A DNA stretch of 64,000 nucleotides from UBA9732 sp963599445 (GCA_963599445.1 CAVBWZ010000007.1:62001-126000), one strand, 5' to 3'; positions 33,990-43,547 are shown, counted from the stretch's first letter. Program-made: numbers and translations. Notes: generated from the letters alone by a model not told the origin.

Positions 33990-35195
33990 TTATTTGCGTA
34001 CTCTTGACATCAACACTACCGTCTCAACGTGGGAGGTTTGGGGGAACATATCCACCGGCTGAGCGCCATACATCCTATACTCCCCCATCGTAGTCAGATA
34101 CCTTATGTCCCGCGCCAAAGTCTGGGCGTTGCATGAGATATAAACTATCGTTTTGGGCGCCATACGAATCACAGACGCAAGAAAGCGCTCGTCGCTGCCG
34201 CTACGTGGAGGGTCAAGGAACACCACGTCTGCACTGCGTGGCAGTGTGGATACATCAAAGCCTTCAAAACATGAAACTCCATCGAACGAGCCGCGGGACA
34301 TGGCCTTGAGAGCCTCGCTGGCATCGCCGCAGACGAAGGAGGCGTTGGAGATTCCATTCAGCGCAGCGTTCTCGCGTGCATCCTCCACTGCGGAGGGGTT
34401 GAGCTCAATGCCAAGGACTCGGCCTGCACCCCATTTGGAGGCTATGAGGCCAATGGTGCCGGTTCCGCAGTAGGCATCCACAACGAAATCGGTCTTGGAA
34501 AGGCGGGCCATACGCATGGCTATCGTGTACAACCTAGCCGCCTGCACGGGGTTGACCTGGTAGAAGCTTTTTGCAGAGATTCGAAAACGCAGGCCGCACA
34601 GTTCGTCTTCTATCCATGACTGCCCCCAAATGAGCTTACACGGGTTGGACGACAGCACCATGGAGGTCTTCTCGTCGTTCAAATGAAGCAGAACACCCTT
34701 CACGGACGGGTGCCTGCGTGCGATTTCGATTGCAAATGAATCCTTTGGACGGAACTTTGGAGAGCCGCTTACAAGCACGACGAGGCTCTGGTTGGTGGCA
34801 ACGGCACGCCTTATGAGAACATGACGCAGCGCACCCGTGCCAAGGTCCTCGTCGTAGGGTTCGATTCCGCGGGCCTTCACAAGCGCGCGGATGGTTCCAA
34901 GGATGGAATCGGCCTCCTCGTCCTCGATCATGCAGTCGCGGATAGGAATGAGCTTGTGCGTCCCAAGCCGGTAGATGCCGTTTATCACCTCGCCCTTGGA
35001 ATTGAGCCCAAAGACGGACTGCACCTTGTTGCGGTAGTGGAACGGATTCTCCATGCCAATGATGGGTGCAACGGGGCCAAAGAAACCTATCTGCTCCTCC
35101 ACGAACGCCTGTTTGCGCGCAAGCTGAGTCGAATACTTCACACCACTGAGCTGGCACGCACCACACGCACCCGCCCTTGGACACTGCTTAGCCAT
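33990..35195 (-). CDS. rlmD: 23S rRNA uracil-C5 methyltransferase (RlmD/RumA family)
   Basis: About 401 residues from ATG 35195. The N-terminal iron-sulfur site is CPRAGACGACQL. The SAM-binding core is VVDAYCGTGTIGLIAS, with FYQVNP before it, the proline motif FLDPPRSG and the catalytic Cys in VYISCNAQTLARD. There is no N-terminal TRAM domain. It adds the C5 methyl to a 23S rRNA uridine. The exact site (1939 or 747) is not decided. This core gene marks the right border of the accessory island. Confidence 0.9.
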   Translation of the reverse strand: MAKQCPRAGACGACQLSGVKYSTQLARKQAFVEEQIGFFGPVAPIIGMENPFHYRNKVQSVFGLNSKGEVINGIYRLGTHKLIPIRDCMIEDEEADSILGTIRALVKARGIEPYDEDLGTGALRHVLIRRAVATNQSLVVLVSGSPKFRPKDSFAIEIARRHPSVKGVLLHLNDEKTSMVLSSNPCKLIWGQSWIEDELCGLRFRISAKSFYQVNPVQAARLYTIAMRMARLSKTDFVVDAYCGTGTIGLIASKWGAGRVLGIELNPSAVEDARENAALNGISNASFVCGDASEALKAMSRGSFDGVSCFEGFDVSTLPRSADVVFLDPPRSGSDERFLASVIRMAPKTIVYISCNAQTLARDIRYLTTMGEYRMYGAQPVDMFPQTSHVETVVLMSRVRK

Positions 35196-35262
35196 CCTGA
35201 AACGATTCCTCAAAACCTATATTTGGACCGATATTCTAGGCCGATACCCCTGAAACAAGCCT

Positions 35263-36177
35263 TTACAGCTGCTCTGCAATCCTTGCAGCCAAGGCTGCGT
35301 TGTTGAGGACAAGCTTTATGTTGGACTCAAGGCTGTCGCCGCCGGTGAGCTTCTGGATCTTGTCCAAAAGATATGGAGTGGTCTCCTTGCCGTGGATGCC
35401 AAGCTTGTTCATCTCCGCTATGGCCTCGTCGATTGCAGCGTTTATGCGGTCGCTGTCCATGCTGTACTGCTCTGGAATTGGATTTGCAACGATTACGCCG
35501 CCACCAAGACCAAGGGCTGTCCTTGCCTTCCATATGGCAGCAAGGTCCTGCGCACTGTCAGACCTGAACGGAGCCTTTATGCCGCTCTTTCTGCTGTAGA
35601 AGGCAGGAAGCTCGTCCGTCTGGTACGCAAATACAGGAACACCCTTCGTCTCAAGATATTCCATGGTGAGGTTGAGGTCCAAAATGGCCTTTGCACCGGC
35701 ACATACGACCATGACAGGCGTCTTTGAGAACTCATCAAGGTCTGCGGAGATGTCCATGGTCTTCTCTGCACCTCTGTGCACACCGCCTATGCCGCCGGTT
35801 GCGAACACCTGGATTCCTGCCATATGTGCAATGATCATGGTTGCGGCGACCGTTGTTGCACCGTCCTCGCCTCTTGCAACGATTACAGGGATGTCGCGTC
35901 TGCTCACCTTTGCAATGGCGGTTCCTTTCTTTCCAAAGTACTCAAGCTCCTCCGGTGTAAGGCCAACCATGAGACGGCCCTTGATTATGGCAATGGTTGC
36001 AGGAACTGCACCGTTGTCCCTTATGGTCTGTTCAACGGCGACAGCCGTCTCAACGTTCTTTGGATACGGCATACCGTGGCTGATTATCGTACTCTCAAGG
36101 GCAACGATTGGCTTGCCCTTCTCCATAGCCTCCCTTACTTCAGGTGAAAAGCTAAGATACTCGTTCATGTTCTTCAT
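35263..36177 (-). CDS. psuG: Pseudouridine-5'-phosphate glycosidase
   Basis: 304 residues. It splits pseudouridine 5'-phosphate to uracil and ribose 5-phosphate. Family marks are VALESTIISHGMPYP (Glu and metal site), IAIIKGRLMVGLT, DGATTVAATMIIA, VFATGGIGGVHRGA and PVMVVCAGAKAILD (Lys near the end). It follows the kinase that makes its substrate, with a 73-base gap. Together with deoD this is a nucleoside-salvage operon. Confidence 0.95.
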   Translation of the reverse strand: MKNMNEYLSFSPEVREAMEKGKPIVALESTIISHGMPYPKNVETAVAVEQTIRDNGAVPATIAIIKGRLMVGLTPEELEYFGKKGTAIAKVSRRDIPVIVARGEDGATTVAATMIIAHMAGIQVFATGGIGGVHRGAEKTMDISADLDEFSKTPVMVVCAGAKAILDLNLTMEYLETKGVPVFAYQTDELPAFYSRKSGIKAPFRSDSAQDLAAIWKARTALGLGGGVIVANPIPEQYSMDSDRINAAIDEAIAEMNKLGIHGKETTPYLLDKIQKLTGGDSLESNIKLVLNNAALAARIAEQL

Positions 36178-36250
36178 ATTCGCGCCTCTTATTACATTCT
36201 ATCTACTTCCCTCTCAAAGGGAAAACAACACTATACACACCCGTGACCAC

Positions 36251-37222
36251 TTAGGCAAGCGGCTTTGGACCTGACGTAGGATCCAGCCTTGAAAGCTCCT
36301 TCGCCACAGCCTCGTCGCTCATTGCATTCACGCTTGCCGCATACTGCCCAAACTCCAAGGCCTCCTTCAAACTCCTGCCGTTCGACAAAGCGGCAAGGAA
36401 ACCTGCGAACAGGACATCACCGCAGCCGTTCGCATTCACTATCTCGCTCGTTGGGGGAGAGACTCTGTACCACTCCAGCCCGCCGCCTTCGAAGGCATGG
36501 ACCTCGAAGCAGAACGCTCCGCCCTTTCCAAGGGTGATTATCCCACGCTCCAGACCTTTGTCTGCAAGCCTTTGGGCAACTGCCAAAGGGTCTTTGGCCT
36601 CTCCGTTCTCTGAGGAGTCCTCCATACCGGCAAGGGCGCAGGCCTCGCCGTAGTTGGCCTTGAGGAGATAGAGGTCGCAGAGTACACTTGAAAGCCTGCC
36701 GCACTTGGAGACAGACACGCAGTCGGCTGCAAGCTTCACTCCGTCCTTTGCAAGACCTCCAAGATATTCGATGGTCTCTACTGGAATGTTGGCTTCGAAA
36801 ACAACGTAGTCTGCAGCTTCCAAGGCATCGTTGTATTTGCCAACGAATGCTGGCGAAAGCTCCTCGTTTATCCCCATGTCGTTGATTCCGCAAAGCAGGG
36901 CTCCGTTGGAGTCCAATATGTAGGAATACACCCCGGTGCGAAGTTCTCTGCCAAGCCCCTCGCCGGTGAGGAACGGAGCGACGGGCTCAACGGCATCGGC
37001 CTTGAAGGATGCCATTATGTCGCGTCCAAAGGTATCGTCTGCAATGGCGGTGAGAAATGAGACTCCAAAGCCAAGACGTCTGAGGGCCACGGCTATGTTG
37101 CGGCCGACCCCTCCGCAGGCATTGGAGACGATACCAATGTTGGAATCGGCCTCGCGTATTGGGTCGCAGCTTTTTGCACAAATGTCCATGTTGGATGCAC
37201 CAACAGCGAAAACTCTTTTCAT
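36251..37222 (-). CDS. psuK: PfkB-family kinase, pseudouridine kinase
   Basis: About 323 residues from ATG 37222 (MKRVFAVGASNMDICAKS), with GAAGG upstream. PfkB signatures are SNACGGVGRNIAVALRRLG near the start, and VNANGCGDVLFAGFLAAL with the catalytic Asp near the end. The role as pseudouridine kinase follows from psuG next to it and from the family. It phosphorylates pseudouridine at the 5' position using ATP. Confidence 0.9.
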   Translation of the reverse strand: MKRVFAVGASNMDICAKSCDPIREADSNIGIVSNACGGVGRNIAVALRRLGFGVSFLTAIADDTFGRDIMASFKADAVEPVAPFLTGEGLGRELRTGVYSYILDSNGALLCGINDMGINEELSPAFVGKYNDALEAADYVVFEANIPVETIEYLGGLAKDGVKLAADCVSVSKCGRLSSVLCDLYLLKANYGEACALAGMEDSSENGEAKDPLAVAQRLADKGLERGIITLGKGGAFCFEVHAFEGGGLEWYRVSPPTSEIVNANGCGDVLFAGFLAALSNGRSLKEALEFGQYAASVNAMSDEAVAKELSRLDPTSGPKPLA

Positions 37223-37253
37223 TCGTATGCCTTCGATCAGATCCGCAGCCAAA

Positions 37254-37961
37254 TCAGATGGCTTCCAACGCCACTTCCATCATGCGGGTGAAGGTCTGCT
37301 CGCGCTCCTGAGGGGTGCAGCCTTCGCCTGTCACGATGTCATCGCTCACGGTAAGGATTCCAAGCGTCTGGACCTTGTGGCGGGCACCAAGGGTGAAGAG
37401 CTCTGAGCATTCCATCTCGGAGCAGGATACTCCGTATTTGGAAAGAAGCTCGAACTTGGCCTTGTCGCGTTCGTCGTAGAAGAGGTCCATGGAGAATGCA
37501 GTCTGCACCTTTGCCTCGTAGCCCAAAGCCTGCGTGGCCTTGACGGCATCGGACAGAAGGAAGTAGTCCGCAACCGCCGGGAACGTGATGCCTGCGCCAA
37601 ACCTTGAAAGAGGTATTCCACTGTCAGTCGCTGCAGCTTGGACAAGGACCATATCCCTCACCTTAAGGTCCTTCGAGAACGTACCGCAGGTGCCGGTCCT
37701 TATAAGACGCTTCACGCCGTAGACCTGGATGAGCTCGCTTGCATATATGCCAATCGAGGGCTGCCCCATGCCTGTTCCCTGAACGCTCACTTCCTTTCCC
37801 TTGTATGTACCTGTGAAGCCCAGCATACCGCGGATGGTGTTGTAGCACTTCACATCCTCAAGGAAGTTGTCGGCTATGAACTTGGCCCTCAACGGGTCGC
37901 CAGGAAGGAGTATCCTTGATGCTATGTCCCCTGGCTTTGCTGCAATATGTGGTGTTCCCAT
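37254..37961 (-). CDS. deoD: Purine nucleoside phosphorylase
   Basis: A 235-residue homohexameric type phosphorylase. Motifs are GTPHIAAKPGDIASRILLPG, YNTIRGMLGFTGTYKGK, GMGQPSIGIYASEL, RTGTCGTF and MECSELFTLG (substrate Met-Glu). It cleaves purine (deoxy)nucleosides with phosphate. GGAGA precedes the ATG. It is first in the psuK-psuG salvage operon, 20 bases after the aldehyde dehydrogenase stop, so it may be co-transcribed with that gene. Confidence 0.95.
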   Translation of the reverse strand: MGTPHIAAKPGDIASRILLPGDPLRAKFIADNFLEDVKCYNTIRGMLGFTGTYKGKEVSVQGTGMGQPSIGIYASELIQVYGVKRLIRTGTCGTFSKDLKVRDMVLVQAAATDSGIPLSRFGAGITFPAVADYFLLSDAVKATQALGYEAKVQTAFSMDLFYDERDKAKFELLSKYGVSCSEMECSELFTLGARHKVQTLGILTVSDDIVTGEGCTPQEREQTFTRMMEVALEAI

Positions 37962-37981
37962 GGTTTCGTCTCCTATTTCAT

Positions 37982-39373
37982 CTATTTCATAACTTTCTTT
38001 ATGAAAGCCAACTTCTTCTTTGAGTATGGGTGATACCTCATTGGAAGGTCAATCACGTTGGACTTCTTCACAATGCTCTTGTAGTGCGTGAAGGTATCGA
38101 AACTTCTCTTTCCATGATAGCTTCCCATACCGCTTTCACCAACTCCGCCAAAACCCATATAAGGGGTTGCAAGGTGGATTATCGTATCGTTCACGCAACC
38201 TCCCCCGTATGGAACGGAGGAAAGAACCTTGCGCTGCACAGTCTTGTCGTTTGAGAAAAGATATAGAGCAAGAGGCTTTGGCCTTTGCTTTATGATGTCC
38301 AACACATCGTCTAGATTGTCATATTCAATCACAGGAAGGATTGGTCCAAAGATCTCCTGCTCCATGATTGGACTGTTCCACGTCACATCATCCAAGACAG
38401 TAGGCTCAATGAAACGAGAGCCTATATCTCCATTGCCACCTAGGAAAACCTTTGCACCCTTGGCTTTTGAGGCATCGACTACGTCCATAAGCCTCTTGAA
38501 ATGCTTGTCGTTAACAATCACCGGCATGTTGGAGAAGTCGCCCTTTGGGAAGAACTCGGCTACGGCCTTCTTGAAGCATTCAAGGAAATCATCCTTCACA
38601 CTCCTTTCTATGAGCAGGTAGTCAGGCGCCACGCAGGTCTGCCCTGCATTGAGGTATTTTCCAAATGCAAGCCTTCTTGCAGACACCTCCAAATTGGCCG
38701 TCCTGTCCACTATGACGGGGCTCTTTCCTCCAAGCTCAAGGCTCACAGGAGTAAGATGCCTGGAAGCCTTCTCCATGACGATCTTGCCAACCGCCTCGCT
38801 TCCCGTGAAGAAGATGTAGTCGAACTTCTCCTCAAGAAGCTGCGTGTTCTGCTCCCTGCCGCCCTCGACGACCGCCACATGCTCCGGAGGGAACACCTCT
38901 TCCACGATATTTGCAAGGCAATGGCTCACCTCCACCGCATAGGCCGATGGCTTTACGATCACCGTATTCCCTGCCGCCACCGCACCTACCAAGGGTTCAA
39001 GGCACAGCTGTACGGGATAGTTCCAAGGAGCCATTATGAGAACCACCCCGTATGGCTCCGGAACGACGAAGCTCTTTGATAAGAACTGGGCGATTGGAGT
39101 CTTCACCCGTTTGGTGCGACTCCACTTTCGTATGTGCTTCAACTCGTACTTGATTTCATCAAGCACCATGCCCGTTTCAGACATGTAGGACTCAAGCTCG
39201 CTCTTTCTGAGGTCTTTGTACAACGCATCCGCAATGTCCTTTTCATGAGCCCTTATTGCACTTCGCAGTCTTTTGAGTGCATTGATTCTATAGTCGACAT
39301 CCAAGGTCGCCCCTGTCATGAAGAACTCACGCTGCCTCTGCACAATATCATGTATCGCTTTTGCTTCTGCCAT
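37982..39373 (-). CDS. Aldehyde dehydrogenase, class 3 type
   Basis: A 463-residue NAD(P)-dependent enzyme. Visible are APWNYPVQLCLEPLVGAVAAG, NTVIVKPSAYA, FFTGSEAVGKIV, VSLELGGKSPVIV (general base Glu) and LNAGQTCVAPDYLL (catalytic Cys). The C-terminal hydrophobic tail of membrane-bound ALDH3 is not seen. It oxidises aliphatic or aromatic aldehydes; the substrate is unknown. The upstream gap shared with the flavoenzyme gene carries two dyads. Confidence 0.92.
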   Translation of the reverse strand: MAEAKAIHDIVQRQREFFMTGATLDVDYRINALKRLRSAIRAHEKDIADALYKDLRKSELESYMSETGMVLDEIKYELKHIRKWSRTKRVKTPIAQFLSKSFVVPEPYGVVLIMAPWNYPVQLCLEPLVGAVAAGNTVIVKPSAYAVEVSHCLANIVEEVFPPEHVAVVEGGREQNTQLLEEKFDYIFFTGSEAVGKIVMEKASRHLTPVSLELGGKSPVIVDRTANLEVSARRLAFGKYLNAGQTCVAPDYLLIERSVKDDFLECFKKAVAEFFPKGDFSNMPVIVNDKHFKRLMDVVDASKAKGAKVFLGGNGDIGSRFIEPTVLDDVTWNSPIMEQEIFGPILPVIEYDNLDDVLDIIKQRPKPLALYLFSNDKTVQRKVLSSVPYGGGCVNDTIIHLATPYMGFGGVGESGMGSYHGKRSFDTFTHYKSIVKKSNVIDLPMRYHPYSKKKLAFIKKVMK

Positions 39374-39683
39374 AGTCCTGAACTCCTGCCTGCATCGTAT
39401 TGCGCTTCAATGATAATACCATTTCGCCAAGCTGAAAACACGAAGAAGTAAGAACGACACTACCATGTCTTAGGTTTTCTCTATCTTTGCCGCAACAAAA
39501 ATTTCGTTTTTGGAAGTTTTTGTTGCATTTTTTCAACAAAACTACGATTTTTCTCCATTTTTGTTGAAAACGTCATTCTTTTCATTCCTTTCACGGACCC
39601 CTCTTCATCACATTTTGTTATGCAATGGCGGATTAATGCTGTACAATGAACTGTCACCAAAGGAGACATAGGAGAAACAAGAA
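39374..39683. other. Divergent intergenic region
   Basis: No gene is seen. The region separates the leftward aldehyde dehydrogenase gene from the rightward flavoenzyme and contains the dyad pair at 39492-39569. AAAGGAG sits before the flavoenzyme start. Confidence 0.6.
39492..39569. repeat. Two tandem dyads between aldehyde dehydrogenase and flavoenzyme genes
   Basis: Copy 1 has arms CAACAAAA and TTTTGTTG spanning 39493-39525. Copy 2 has the same arms spanning 39534-39566. Each dyad is 33 bases outside to outside. The build resembles the paired dyads near fic1, the DUF4143 gene and the lacI gap, but with its own arm sequence. Confidence 0.65.
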
Positions 39684-41738
39684 ATGAGAGAAGAACTGAA
39701 GCCCCTTCTTACCCCTTGGAAGATAGGGAACGTGGAGATCAAGAATCGCATCGTGCTTACATCCATGGGAGGAACGGACCTCTTTGGATGGATGGAGGTG
39801 AACCACTTCGACAAGGATGGAGCAAGATTCATACAGACCGTAGCGGAGAACAACTGCGGCCTCGTGCTGCCAGGATGCCAGCCGGTCTACAACCCAATGT
39901 TCGGACAGTGGCTGTACAGAAAGAACAGGATGTTCAAGGACCTCGCAAAATGGATGCCACAGTTCCACAAGACAGGAGCAAAGCTCTTCATTCAGCTCAC
40001 AGCTGGCTTTGGAAGGTCGTTCACGGTCTCAAAGATGATGGAGACCCTGTACAACAACCCGGTTCTCAACGTACTGTCAAAGCCATTCATGAATTTGGAC
40101 AAGATAACGGCATCGGCCTCCCCTTCGCCCAATAGGTGGAGCGACAGGCTTCCTTCCAGAGAGATGACCAAGAAGGAGATCGAGTTCTTCATCCAGGCGT
40201 TTGCAAAGAGCGCAAGGAAGTGCAAGGATGCAGGCGTTGACGGTGTGGAGATCCATGCGGTGCACGAAGGATACCTTTTGGATCAGTTCACGCTCCATTA
40301 TGTGAACAAGAGGACTGACGAATACGGAGGCTCCCTTGAAAACAGATACCGCTTTGCAGCCGAGATAGTCAAAGCCATCAAGAAGGAATGCGGGAAGGAC
40401 TTCCCCGTCTCGCTCAGGTACTCCGTCGTTTCAAAGACAAAGGGATTCAGGCAGGGAGCGCTCCCTGGAGAGGACTTCGTGGAGGCAGGACGCGACATGG
40501 CGGAATCGGAAGTGGCTGCAAAGTTCCTGCAGGATGCCGGATACGATATGCTCAACTGCGACAACGGCACATACGATGCTTGGTATTGGGCGCACCCACC
40601 TGTATACATGCCAGAGAACTGCAACCTCGAATACGTTGAGCACATAAGGAAATTCGTCGACATCCCAGTCGTATGCGCTGGAAGGATGACGGTGGAGGCA
40701 GGAGCCAAGTCCGTCGCAGAGGGCAGGATAGACGGTGTTGGCTTTGCACGCAACTTCCTTGCAGACCCACAGTGGTTCACAAAGGTCATAGAGGGCCGCG
40801 AGGACGACATAAGGCCATGCATCCAGTGCCACAACGGCTGCTTCAACATGTGCCACTACAAAGGCGTTCCAAACGACCAGGACCTCTCTGACTCGCTCCA
40901 CCTAGCCCGATGCGCCGTCAACGCAGAGATGATGCAGTGGAACAAGCACTACATCAAAAAGACCGACCACCCCAAGACAGTCCACATCATAGGCGGCGGA
41001 ATAGGCGGAATGGAAACCGCAAGGGTTCTCAAGCTGCGCGGCCACAACCCAGTGATCCACGAAAGGTCATCCGTCCTTGGAGGCACGTTCATCCCAGCAT
41101 CGGCCGAGTCCTACAAGGGCAGCCTGAGGGCGCTTCTTGCTTGGTATAGACACGAGATGGAACGACTCGGCATCACAGTGCACTACAACGATGACATAGC
41201 CGATGTCTCTGTGTTCGCAAAAGACCCGGTCATCATCGCAACAGGTGCAAAGGCAAGGCTCCTTATAAAGGTTCCAGGCTACGAGAAAATGGTGGAGGCC
41301 TGCGACTACCTCAACGGCAAAGAGGTTGGAAAGCGCGTAGCCGTCATAGGAGGCGGTCTTACAGGATGTGAGATTGCATACGAGCTTGCACTCAAGGGCC
41401 ATGAGCCTGTCATAGTCGAGATGAAGGACGACCTCATCTCCCAAAAAGGCGTATGCCTTGCAAACTCCTCCTACCTTAGGGAATGGTTCGCATGGAAGAA
41501 GGTGCCGGTATACCTTGAAACCACACTTGCAAAGGTCAACGCTGGTTCCATAACGGTGAAGGACAAGGAAGGAAAGATCTTTGAGATAGAATGCGACAGC
41601 GTGATATCATCGGCCGGATACATTCCAAGCCCAATTGCAAAGGAAGGCGGCAATATACACCTTGTTGGAGACTGCAGGGAGGTGGGAAACCTCAAGAGTG
41701 CAATCTGGAGAGCCTACGAAGTGGCTATGAAGATCTGA
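39684..41738 (+). CDS. 2-enoate reductase-like Fe-S flavoenzyme
   Basis: 684 residues in the plan of 2-enoate and 2,4-dienoyl-CoA reductases. An Old-Yellow-Enzyme barrel comes first (WKIGNVEIKNRIVLTSMGG, VEIHAVHEGYLLDQF, RTDEYGGSLENRYRF). Then comes a 4Fe-4S site (PCIQCHNGC with a later RCAVNAE), then FAD and NADH Rossmann parts (VHIIGGGIGGMETARVL, VAVIGGGLTGCEIAYELALK). It would reduce an activated C=C bond with NADH. It is followed 23 bases later by aconitase X, which makes C=C bonds, so a dehydrate-then-reduce route is plausible. The substrate is unknown. Confidence 0.9.
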   Translation: MREELKPLLTPWKIGNVEIKNRIVLTSMGGTDLFGWMEVNHFDKDGARFIQTVAENNCGLVLPGCQPVYNPMFGQWLYRKNRMFKDLAKWMPQFHKTGAKLFIQLTAGFGRSFTVSKMMETLYNNPVLNVLSKPFMNLDKITASASPSPNRWSDRLPSREMTKKEIEFFIQAFAKSARKCKDAGVDGVEIHAVHEGYLLDQFTLHYVNKRTDEYGGSLENRYRFAAEIVKAIKKECGKDFPVSLRYSVVSKTKGFRQGALPGEDFVEAGRDMAESEVAAKFLQDAGYDMLNCDNGTYDAWYWAHPPVYMPENCNLEYVEHIRKFVDIPVVCAGRMTVEAGAKSVAEGRIDGVGFARNFLADPQWFTKVIEGREDDIRPCIQCHNGCFNMCHYKGVPNDQDLSDSLHLARCAVNAEMMQWNKHYIKKTDHPKTVHIIGGGIGGMETARVLKLRGHNPVIHERSSVLGGTFIPASAESYKGSLRALLAWYRHEMERLGITVHYNDDIADVSVFAKDPVIIATGAKARLLIKVPGYEKMVEACDYLNGKEVGKRVAVIGGGLTGCEIAYELALKGHEPVIVEMKDDLISQKGVCLANSSYLREWFAWKKVPVYLETTLAKVNAGSITVKDKEGKIFEIECDSVISSAGYIPSPIAKEGGNIHLVGDCREVGNLKSAIWRAYEVAMKI

Positions 41739-41761
41739 GCTTGAAAGAGACAGGAGAGAAA

Positions 41762-43036
41762 ATGAAACTTACAGAAGAACAGAAAGCCATACTTGACGGC
41801 AAAAAGGGAGAGACCCAAGCAAAGGTCATGGAGACCCTCGTCCGCTACGGCGAGCTCTTTGGAGCCGACGAAATGGTCCCAATCACATCAAAGTACAACC
41901 ACCTTGTGACATCCTTTGGGCTCAAGGCGTTGGGAGCGGTCTATAGCCTGCTCGACCAGCTCATAGATGCAGGAGCCATCTCAAAGCAGGAGTTCTCGGC
42001 AGACCCAAGGCCTTTGGACAAGAACGTTCCCGCAAACCTCTTGGAGAAGTTCGTGTTCAACAACTTCATGTACACCAAGCAGGAAGAGTATGAGAAACAG
42101 CTTGAGAAGCTTGGTCTCATGAACAGGAACGCATTCACCTGCACGGCGTACATGCCAGAGGTTGGAAACGTTCCAAACAAGGGGGACATCCTCTCCTGGA
42201 GCGAATCCAGCGCAGTCGTCTATGCCAACTCCGTCCTTGGTGCACGATGTAACAGAAACAGCGGAATCATTGATATTATGGGGTCTATTGCAGGTTTTGT
42301 GCCATCGTTTGGACTGTTGAAGGACGAAGGCAGAAAAGCCACATGGGTCGTGAGGATAGAGACCTCCAGGAAACCTGAAGCCCAGCTGTTGGGATCGGCA
42401 ATTGGAATGAAGGTCGTGGAGGATGTGCCCTACATCATCGGGCTGGACAAGTATCTGAACGGCAAGCTGGATGACGATGCCAAGGCATACCTCAAGGACT
42501 TTGGTGCAGCCACCGCCTCGAACGGCGCCGTAGGCCTCTACCATGTGGAGAACATCACTCCGGAGGCTGTCGAACAGGGGCGCGCCTTGATTGCAGAGGG
42601 TGCAAGGGAATATGTGATAGACGATGCGGAGCTTCAGAGGGTCTATGACAGCTACCCTGTCATTTGGAAGAACAAGGATGCAAAGCCAAAGCTCTGCTTC
42701 ATAGGCTGCCCTCACCTTTCAATGGCGCAGCTCAAGGGTTGGAGCCATGACATAAAGAACGCTTTGAAGGCCAACGAACGCAGGAAGGTCGCAGTCCCAA
42801 CAGTCCTCACAACCGCCCCTGATGTGCTTGAGGCGTTCAGGAATGAGAAGGAATACCAGGACCTTGTCGATGCCGGCGTCGTGCTCTCCTATATTTGCCC
42901 GCTCATGTACATGAACAACCCAATATGCCAGAAGGTGCCTACCATAACGTCATCCAACAAGCTGAGGACGTATACATCGGCCCGATACTACAAGGATGCC
43001 CAGCTTTTGGAGATCATAACAGGAGGAAGGAACTGA
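41762..43036 (+). CDS. Aconitase X, catalytic (large) subunit
   Basis: 424 residues from ATG 41762 (AGGAGAG upstream). AcnX marks are VPITSKYNHLVTSFGLKAL, FTCTAYMPEVGNVP, SVLGARCNRNSGIIDIMGSI (cluster Cys), LCFIGCPHLS (second Cys) and SYICPLMYMNNP (third Cys). The Fe-S cluster dehydrates hydroxy acids. Known bacterial members act on cis-3-hydroxy-L-proline and archaeal ones on phosphomevalonate; neither context is present here. Split two-subunit type. Confidence 0.92.
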   Translation: MKLTEEQKAILDGKKGETQAKVMETLVRYGELFGADEMVPITSKYNHLVTSFGLKALGAVYSLLDQLIDAGAISKQEFSADPRPLDKNVPANLLEKFVFNNFMYTKQEEYEKQLEKLGLMNRNAFTCTAYMPEVGNVPNKGDILSWSESSAVVYANSVLGARCNRNSGIIDIMGSIAGFVPSFGLLKDEGRKATWVVRIETSRKPEAQLLGSAIGMKVVEDVPYIIGLDKYLNGKLDDDAKAYLKDFGAATASNGAVGLYHVENITPEAVEQGRALIAEGAREYVIDDAELQRVYDSYPVIWKNKDAKPKLCFIGCPHLSMAQLKGWSHDIKNALKANERRKVAVPTVLTTAPDVLEAFRNEKEYQDLVDAGVVLSYICPLMYMNNPICQKVPTITSSNKLRTYTSARYYKDAQLLEIITGGRN

Positions 43037-43482
43037 TGAAGCAATTCAAAGGAAGAATAGTTGCAAAGGGTACCGTCACGGCAAAGGCCGTGGTGTCGCA
43101 CAACGGTCTCAATACGTTGGCATCGTTCCAAAAGGCCCTCCAGTTCGGAGACAAGACGGCGACCTGCGGAGACCAGAACAACCCTGACCTGTACGGCAAG
43201 CAAATGGCAGGAAAGGCCCTGTGCCTTCCAAGAACCATAGGCTCCACCACCGGAGGCCTTGTCCTCTATTGCGCATGCGCCATGGGCCGTCAGCCGGCGT
43301 GCATGCTCTTTTCAGAGCCAATAGACTCCCTTGCCGCCGCAGGAGCAATCCTCCAAGATGTGTGGCTCAAGGACAGCAACATGCCTGTCATAGACTCTCT
43401 TGGAAACGAGTTCCTCTCCTACGTCAAGGATGACATGACAATCACCGTCAAGGAAGATGGCATCGTAGAGGTCTCCGACTGA
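43036..43482 (+). CDS. Aconitase X, swivel (small) subunit
   Basis: A 148-residue DUF126-type swivel domain that closes the active site of the large subunit. Typical segments are FKGRIVAKGTVTAKAVVSHN, NPDLYGKQMAGKALCLP, RTIGSTTGGLVLYCACAMG and AAGAILQDVWLKDSNMPVID. The ATG overlaps the large-subunit stop by one base, giving coupled translation. AGGAGG is inside the upstream gene. Confidence 0.92.
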   Translation: MKQFKGRIVAKGTVTAKAVVSHNGLNTLASFQKALQFGDKTATCGDQNNPDLYGKQMAGKALCLPRTIGSTTGGLVLYCACAMGRQPACMLFSEPIDSLAAAGAILQDVWLKDSNMPVIDSLGNEFLSYVKDDMTITVKEDGIVEVSD

Positions 43483-43513
43483 TTGGAGTGTCTTCAACTC
43501 AACGCATGGAACA

Positions 43514-43547
43514 TCAGGCCCCGCAGTTTCGCAGGGCCTGAATTCTT
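43514..43547 (+). terminator. Probable terminator after aconitase X
   Basis: CAGGCCC (43515-43521) and GGGCCTG (43534-43540) form a GC-rich stem with GC pairs continuing in the loop, followed by AATTCTTCT. The T tract is poor. Confidence 0.6.

Noticed and set aside
33985..34000. Possible fourth XRE operator (TTATTTGCGTA) at the rlmD end
   Set aside because: Only one arm fits and the sequence is the rlmD stop region; treated as chance.
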